From Psococerastis gibbosa (Eukaryota; Arthropoda; Insecta; Psocodea; Psocidae), in NCBI GenBank assembly GCA_963971405.1, contig OZ020486.1, forward strand, positions 16,763,419-16,827,418: DNA of 64,000 nt, given 5' to 3'. A model generated the notes under the pieces. It was given only the letters and a program-made list of their open reading frames with translations, made no database searches and was not told where the DNA came from. This document shows positions 57,323 through 64,000 of this stretch, piece after piece. Both the position numbers and the translations under genes were made by a program. How positions within the stretch are numbered: the stretch's first letter is position 1; each line of letters starts with the position of its first letter.

Positions 57323-58617
57323 TGAACAGTGATTTTGATTGGTAGGATTAAGGCATTTTCCTATTGTTCATTTTATTCTTTGAGATAATATATACAGTAT
57401 TAATAATTATAAAGTTAAGGCTTGATATGCCCAATATTAACAAACATACAATAGTAATTGAATGTGTTGATAAAATGCGTGAACTCAATGTTACACCCAA
57501 ATTCTATTTACATTTCCGCATATTTCTACAGAGAAAGGAACATTATCTGATGGAATATTATTACCGCAAGAAGAGAGTCAGTGGAACATGAATAGGCTAA
57601 ATTTCTTATATGAGTGATGTGCCTTTCTTTGTGCCCTGATTTCCTTAAATGAACACTTCCAAATTTACTCATGACATGAACAAAATATTGTGTCGTTATA
57701 AACGATGTTGTCTTATAACAGGAGCATTGATACATAGAAATTTTTCGGAACCTTCATGATTTTTTTTTAACTTTTGACCTTAAAACAGGAGTTTCCATAT
57801 AGGCTACCTATGGTTATATCCCTAGTCCTTAGTGTCCTAGTGCACCAATATAGCCAATGGCTCGTCATAATTATTATTTTTAATATTGCATTGTATCCTA
57901 GAATCAGTGGAGGTCGAATTAGGTCGAATTACAACAGGTGCAAGGTACGGTTTCCACCTCCCCCCCCCCCTTTAAAATGTTATTTCAATTAAGAATTATA
58001 ACTATCATCCACAAAAATTCCAAATATGTAAACCTATAAACTAAAAGGCAGAAAATAGGCTTATGAGGTAAAATACAATTACTTTTTACGAATTAGGCAA
58101 ATAAAAGGGAAGTAAGCAAATTACGTCGTAACTGCAGAATACAGCAGAATTGGCGCCTAAATTTTAGTTTATTTTTCTCTTTTTTATTGTTATTTACTTT
58201 CACATGCATGCATGCATGCTTAATAATATTTTTACGTGTCAGTTTGGAGCCCTTTCTTTGCGACAGGTGCGGCCGCACCTCTTCCACCTGCCTCGGGCCG
58301 CCCCTGCCTAGAATCCTGCAGTGGATTGGGAACTGAACTACAATGGTGCTTCCAGTACCAACATGGGCTTCATTCAAATCAATGCCTAGTAAATGGTCGA
58401 AACAATATATTGTTGATCCATAACAAGCAGTGATTCTTACAACAGAACTAGCCCTAATGAGTAGGCTTAGTGGTAGGCTAGTGTTGGTGTAAGTAGAATT
58501 ATAATGATGTTGGGAATCACTATTTTTCATTGTGGCGACAATGTTGTCCACGGAAACACCAACACGGTAAGTTAAATTTTTGAAATAAGTTACAACCGTC
58601 TCTTGTACGGTATAAAC

Positions 58618-59480
58618 CAAAGAACCGGTCCGAGTTTACTCGAACATGCTTTCCAATTTATCGATTAGTAGAGAGAGAAAATGATTAATTTCATGGTGAA
58701 TAATTTTCCTATGGTTAAATTTCGGATATAACTGGGGGGGGGGGGGGGTCGTCCACCTGACGTCACTGAAGGTGACGTAAATTCTATATAGGTCGGACCA
58801 ACGTATTACCGTACAGTAATAATGGCAGGGCACGCAATGCATTAGAGCGTGAATTTGCTTTCATTTTTTCAAAAAATATTTTTTTGCCCAGAACCCAATG
58901 GTTTTTTGGAAAAGCAAACTGTCCGGTTTCGTTACTCAATTTAACGCCCAAAACATGCCTGAAGTTAGAAGTCATCGATAGAAAGGTTTCGCAGAAAAAT
59001 TATTTTTTAGTAATTTTTCATTAAAATTTAGTTATTTTTATTTCTTTACCCCCCAGAAGCAACCTATCAAGGGGCAAGCGACCCCCCGCATTTTATCAAC
59101 ATTAATAACGACTACAACATATGTTAATTTAAAATAAATCGTTGGAGCCGGTTTTTGAGAAATATTTTTTAGGCGTTTTTTTGGAGTGTTTTTGAGAATG
59201 AAACCCCCCCAAATTGAGTTAGCAAAAAAAAAAAAAAAAAAGTCCCGAGGTATGATTTTTATAAACCTAAATGCCAAATTTAATTAAAATCCACCGAGTT
59301 GTTTGCCCAGAAATCGATGAACAGACAGACAGACAGAGCGACAGACAGACAGACAGACAGACATTTCGTAAAAACCACTTTTTTGGGTTCCTGGGACCTC
59401 AAAACGTGTAAATCCGTTGATATCCCGGAACCGAAAATTTCGACCATCACAAAGCTTTCCTTATACTACGTATAAATTAA
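58618..59480 (-). repeat. R1 repeat, inverted near-complete copy
   Basis: Reverse complement of 25080-25940 over its whole length, ending in TTTCCTTATACTACGTATAA; contains AGACAGACAGACAGACAGAC. Confidence 0.85.
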
Positions 59481-59799
59481 AAAGCAATAAACTAGTTGTA
59501 TTATACTGAAATAATTGGTAAACAATGCATGGCTCTAATAAAAATACTCTTATTTTTATTATTTATTTATTATAAGTATTTCTTCTTTTAAACATGATGT
59601 ACGAGCCAGTTCTTTCCTATTGTAGCCTACCAGTATCATATACGGTACCGTATTTAGCATGACATCTCAATTGCTTAAACCATGACAGTATTCGAAGCCG
59701 GAAAATCGTACTCCCGTCATTACCAAAGAAGCCTCATAGGTCAGTTAATTTACATTGGTAACATCTTCAGACGAAATGGAGCCCAACGGCGAGAGTTAA

Positions 59800-60187
59800 G
59801 AGTGTACAGCCCCTAGGAAATTGACAGCCTGAAATGTAACACCTTTTATTTTTTATTTAATTAACTAAGCATGTTATTAAAGATCGGGCTCATCAACGTT
59901 GTAGAAGACTATTTCATGCATCATATCATAAGATATTTTTAATTTTCGAAATTGTAGGTTTTTCAGAAACATGCAAATATTTTATAAAAAATAACTTTTC
60001 ACGTATAATCGATTTTATAAAAAAACTACAATTTCGAAAACTAACAATACTTCATTAGTATATGATGCATGAAGTAGTCTTCTACAACTTTGATGAGCCA
60101 AATCTTTAATAACATGCTTAGTTAATTAAATAAAAAATTAAAAATTATTAAATTTCGGGCTGCCACTTTCCTACGGGCTGAACACTC
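59800..60187. mobile_element. TTAA-target palindromic MITE, family 2
   Basis: TTAA on both sides, tips GAGTGTACAGCCC and GAGTGTTCAGCCC, long imperfect arms including AACATGCTTAGTTAATTAAA. Confidence 0.82.
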
Positions 60188-60564
60188 TTAACAATTTTTC
60201 ATGAGTTAGCTAACTAGGACAGTAAAAACCGGAGAATAAGGACGCATACAGTAGATGAATCGGGCCAAACTTCGCTGTTAGATTTGTGGCCAAAATGAAG
60301 ACTTCCATACAAGTGAAACTAAAATGAAGTAAGTTATAATGAATCAAAAACCAAGGAATACATTTTCGCATTTGTGAAAACTTTATTATAGCTTCAAATC
60401 TAACATCAAAGTTTTTTTTTCCCCTACCGCCTACCTGGTCGGCAGGGTGCATATATTTTAATAAAAAAACAAAACAATTGAACACTTCAATTGGACCTCA
60501 TGGGTCTCAAGAAAATGCTTTTATGTTATCAAAAAAGAAAAAAAAACAAGAATCCATCGTACTG

Positions 60565-61036
60565 CTACATTTTAGAAGAGAAAAATTTTTTTAAGTCTTT
60601 TTTACATTCTGAAACTTTCTTGTGCGTGAGAAGATTTTTTGGAATACTCTTGAATAGTTCAGGAATAACGTACTTTAAGGCTTGTTTGCCATGTTTGTTT
60701 CTAAATCTTGGTAGATCAAAGTACGGGAATAAAAGATTTCTGTCAAAGCGCTTTTCACGTCTTTTAACCTTCCAGTATAATTGCGCCATACGATATTTGC
60801 TTTGTAGTGACAAAGGCAAAATATCTAGATACATATAGTGGTCTTTAATGTCTCTGCAACTAGATTTCTTAGGTACAAGAACTTTAACAATAGCATCCTG
60901 TAGGCTTTTGAGAGGTGCAAGCAGATGTTGAGAGGTCAGTGTATATGTATCAATGCCATAATTTAAATGAGACTCAACCAGAGCATGATAGACTGTTTTA
61001 AGGTTAGTTCTATTTGTGTAAAACTGGAAGTTATAC
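60565..61036 (-). pseudogene. LINE (non-LTR) RT ORF, C-terminal part
   Basis: The reading frame NRTNLKTVYHALVESHLNYG continues to PRFRNKHGKQALKYVIPELF and the stop at 60565, the usual C-terminus of jockey/CR1-type ORF2 proteins. Its upstream part lies beyond the Penelope insertion at 63841-64000. Across the 11-bp duplication the two parts rejoin in one frame. The 3' UTR probably runs left to about 60400. Confidence 0.85.
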
Positions 61037-61047
61037 ATTAAACAGCT

Positions 61048-63829
61048 GTAAATAATTAGATTACTCGTGACTTCGTGGTATTTCATTTTAATAAACAAAA
61101 TATAACAAAAACTTAGAGTTTTAGAAAAACTTGTTATAACAACCCGAATTAGTAAAACCCAAATAATCGTTAAGAAATTAACTTTGTCTAAGAAACCCAT
61201 TTGTGTTAGTATAAAACCCTGAGCGCTTTCGGCAAGAACTGCCATCTACAGAGGGAAACCCACTAGCACAGTTACACCTTATCTGCCATTTGAGACTTGC
61301 TCAACTCGAGGAGAAGATGCAAATGTGACTAGGGAGAGGAAACCTTGGTTTATATAGGACTGGGAGGAGGGGGTGGGAGGGGGCGTGGCTGGTTACCTAT
61401 TCCTAACCTACTAGCTAGATCTATAAGAGGGGATGATTGTGTGAATGTTATGTCGTTTGTTAATTTTTCCCTATTGTGTAAAGCTCTTTTGATTTCAACA
61501 TTTTCAAAAAAAATTTAAAGTGTAACTTTTCTTTATTTTGTGTAGGGCCGTCAAATTGTGAGGATCGAATGTTGGATTTTCCGAGTTAAGGTGTTTCGCG
61601 AATGTGCTGTTGGTGTTGGTGTCTCCTATACCTGTTATATGTTCTCTGACCCTAGTTTTAAAGCTTCTGCCTGTTTGGTCTATGTAAATTGCGTTACAAT
61701 CGTTACAATTTAGACGATAAGCTCCATTGCCTTTTTCCTTTTCTAGTTTGGTTTTGCAGTTCATGAGTTTATTGGCTAAATTACTGCGGTTGTACGGGGC
61801 TGGTGTTTTGTCTGTTGTGTAGAAGAAATGAGGTTACTTATTTTTTCTGTGATTTTTCTATGTATTGTATCCTGAAATATGATTTATTGGTTTCCGGGTT
61901 TAAGCTCTCTGGGGGGTAAATTAGTTTGAGGTTGTGTTTGATTTTGTGATGTTGTAGGATTCTGTCTATTAGATTGAGATTGAAATTGTTATTTTGGGCA
62001 ATTTGTTTTATTGTATTTAATTCATTATTATAGTTGGTTTCATTCATAGGGATGTTAAGGAGTCGAAAAATCATAGCCTACTATGAAATGCTGCGTGTTT
62101 GTGCTGGAATGGGTGAGAAGAATCAACAGGGATTATATTATCGCTATGGGTTTCTTTACGAAATATCTTGAAGTCTAGGGTACTATTATTTTTGGTGATG
62201 GTGAGGTCTAAGAAGTTCAGGGAGTTGTTTTCTTCTACTTCTATGGTAAATTGGATTTTTGGATGAATTGTGTTCATAAAACATAAGAAATTGTCTAGTT
62301 GTCTGTTACTTCCTCTCTAAATGCAGAAGATAACATCCACATACCTTGTCCAGAAAGATTTACATTTAATTAGGGGATTTTTATTGAGTAGAAGTTTGTG
62401 TTCGAAGTTATCCATAAAAATTTCAGCAAGAAGGGGAGAAAGGGAAGACCCATAGGTAGGCCTATTTTTTGTTGGTAGTAGTCGGATTCGAAACGGAAAT
62501 AGTTTTGATGAGTGCATGTGTCTAACAGAAGGAGGGTCTCAGAAATAAGGTTGTTCGAAGTATTATTGTGATAGAGTGACTGGGCAACTAATTTACGTAC
62601 TTCGGGTACGGGAATATTAGTAAACAGATTTTTGACATCGAAAGAGACGAGTTTGGCATTGCTGGATAAGGAAAGGTGCTTAAGGGGGGAAACCAACTCG
62701 AATGAGTTTTTGACGCTGTGGCGGGGTGTGAAGCTTGATAGCTCGCGAATGTGTTTGTTGAGAAAACTAGCTACTTTGCTGGCTGGGGCACTGTTATACG
62801 AAACTACTGGGCGGATAGGTTGATTGGGTTTATGAAGTTTAACCAGACCAACAAATGAAGGAGCTACGGAGTTCATGTTGGTAAATTAATAGGCTATATC
62901 TTGAGGTATCATATTAGAGCTTTGTTTAATGGCTTTTTTGGTTGTTTTTTGGAATTTGTTTGTGGGGTCTGCTTTAAGTTTTACGGATGTGGATTCGTCA
63001 GAAATGAGGTCTAAGACTTTAAAAACATAATCTTGGGTAGGTAAAATGACAATAGAATTTCCTTTATCCGCCTTGGTGAGTGTAAGGTTATCTTGGGCTA
63101 GTTTCTTTTTTATAGATTTAGTGTTATCGTTTTTATGTGTAAGTTTGACGTTTTTCAGAATATCTGCTGCTATGTGTTTTTCATTATTGTGGTTTTTTAG
63201 GCTAAATTTAGTGTCTGACATTAAGTTGGTTAACGTGTTTTTGTTTAGACCTATATCAGGGCAATACTTGAGGCCCTTGTTGAGAAGTTCCATTTCTTTT
63301 GTGTTGAAAATCGTGTTAGATAAGTTGACGGTACGAGGATAGAATTTATGTGTTGTGATGGGTAGTGTAGTGAGTGTCTGCGCTGAAGGCGTGAGGCCCT
63401 GACCTACCCTAGTCTGCATCGATCGATGAAGGGTGTTAGACAGGGAACGCTCGTTCGTCTCGCGCATCTGATGTTCCGTGTCGCGATGTGATGTGTGATG
63501 TATTCCGTTGGATTTGTTATTTTGGTTTTAACTCAGTTCTTTTATTTTTTTATTTAGTGTTGTGCGTTTTATGTAAGTGATGCAACTAATTTTTGTGTAT
63601 ATTTGCTGATCTTGGAAGGTGGTCCATTCTAAAAAGTGAAGTTTGAAAGATAATTCTGAATGTAAAACTTTAAGGTAAAGGCTTATGCTGTCTCTGATTT
63701 TGAAGTTCTTGCCGAAAGCGCTCAGGGTTTTATACTAACACAAGTGGGTTTCTTAGACAAAGGGTTTTACTAATTCGGGTTGTTATAACAAGTTTTTCTA
63801 TAACTCTAAGTTTTTGTTATTTTTTGTTT
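61048..63829 (-). mobile_element. Penelope-like retroelement, decayed, inserted in a LINE
   Basis: Bounded by 11-bp target duplications (ATTAAACAGCT at 61037-61047 and 63830-63840). About 120 bp at the right end (63705-63829) is an inverted copy of 61090-61230, and the left end has an extra tail of about 43 bp, the arrangement known for Penelope elements. The interior encodes the Penelope-type RT and GIY-YIG endonuclease in broken frames. The segment 61105-61385 is the direct terminal repeat following the ORF, related to the solo copy at 47194-47470. Confidence 0.9.
61504..63467 (-). pseudogene. Penelope-like RT plus GIY-YIG endonuclease, frameshifted
   Basis: Pieces in order: an N-terminal region ending TKADKGNSIVILPTQDY (63467-62886), then VGLVKLHKPNQPIRPVVS and SFDVKNLFTNIP (62876-62450). 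A frameshift near 62445 follows, then GSSLSPLLAEIFMDNFE, YVDVIF (62517-62317) and a TAG stop. LNFLDLTITKN and RKETHSDN come next (62277-62071), then a linker (62074-61838). Last is the endonuclease: GAYRLNCNDC, then IYIDQTGRSFKTRVREH (61764-61504). RT catalytic YVDD reads YVDV, so even the unbroken parts would be inactive. The first exon-like ORF also lacks an assured start. Confidence 0.88.
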
Positions 63830-63840
63830 ATTAAACAGCT

Positions 63841-64000
63841 AGCTTGTTTTAGATTTTTCGTGAGATATTTAATGTGCTGCTTATCAATCACAAGGCCGAG
63901 ATATTTATACTCAAGGACTTGCTCAATTTTCTGTTTTGTTTTGTTTTGTCACGATTCATCCATGTAACCCCATTCTCCCGTTTTTACGGTACCTAAGTCG
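63841..64000 (-). pseudogene. LINE RT ORF, upstream part, cut by window end
   Basis: In minus sense the frame reads IEQVLEYKYLGLVIDKQH and then LKQAS, a block typical of the thumb region of LINE reverse transcriptases. It continues past 64000. Same copy as 60565-61036. Confidence 0.8.

Noticed and set aside
58093-58620. Minus-strand 175-aa ORF
   Set aside because: No domain, low-complexity ends, overlaps no conserved feature; probably chance.
61100-61245. N-terminal 70 residues of the 226-aa minus ORF at 60565-61245
   Set aside because: These come from the Penelope terminal repeat fused by chance to the LINE frame.
62632-63342. Plus-strand ORFs opposite the Penelope RT
   Set aside because: Antisense shadows of the Penelope reading frames.

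Overview
ORGANISM. This is animal nuclear DNA, AT-rich and packed with repeats. One split gene with GT-AG introns encodes a membrane-anchored modular serine protease with SEA, LDLa, SRCR and trypsin domains and a further LDLa after the protease. That layout, and protease-domain blocks resembling arthropod nudel/corin-type enzymes, point to an arthropod, possibly a crustacean or chelicerate. This is an inference; nothing here fixes the species. LAYOUT. 1-20.4 kb: no recognisable host coding exon. The region holds tRNA-derived SINEs, a second SINE with a CTA-repeat tail, hAT-like MITEs with long G runs, foldback elements and LINE ends. 20.4-42.3 kb (+): the protease gene. I joined twelve exons that keep frame and intron phase across every junction (about 1,643 residues from the ATG at 20405). 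In order they encode a transmembrane segment, a SEA domain, a very long Ser/Thr-rich stem in one 2.5-kb exon, LDLa modules, SRCR, the R|IVGG activation site, a trypsin domain with the full His-Asp-Ser triad, and a last LDLa. Introns carry SINE, MITE and LINE insertions. 42.3-48 kb: 3' flank with a hairpin between stop and AATAAA, a tRNA-like 72-mer inside an inverted repeat, a minisatellite hairpin, a hAT MITE, a perfect 140-bp palindrome and a solo Penelope-type terminal repeat. 48.1-52.6 kb (-): an apparently intact Ty1/copia retrotransposon (1,318-codon ORF, identical 162-bp LTRs, 5-bp target duplication) sitting inside a palindromic element. 52.6-60.2 kb: repeat copies, more palindromes and a LINE 3' end. 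60.5-64 kb (-): the 3' part of a LINE reverse-transcriptase ORF, interrupted by a decayed Penelope-like element with an 11-bp target duplication; the LINE continues past the window end. MAIN OBSERVATION. At least nine palindromic hairpin elements share the same tips (GGCG..ATTCCAC, next to TTA/TAA/TGA) and most share the same loop (GTAGCAGACATT), but their arms differ. Two have a second element of the same kind at their centre, one hosts the copia element, and one lies in the putative 3' UTR of the protease gene. They look like PIF/Harbinger-type (3-bp TWA target) non-autonomous elements with exchangeable arms. No transposase is visible in this window.
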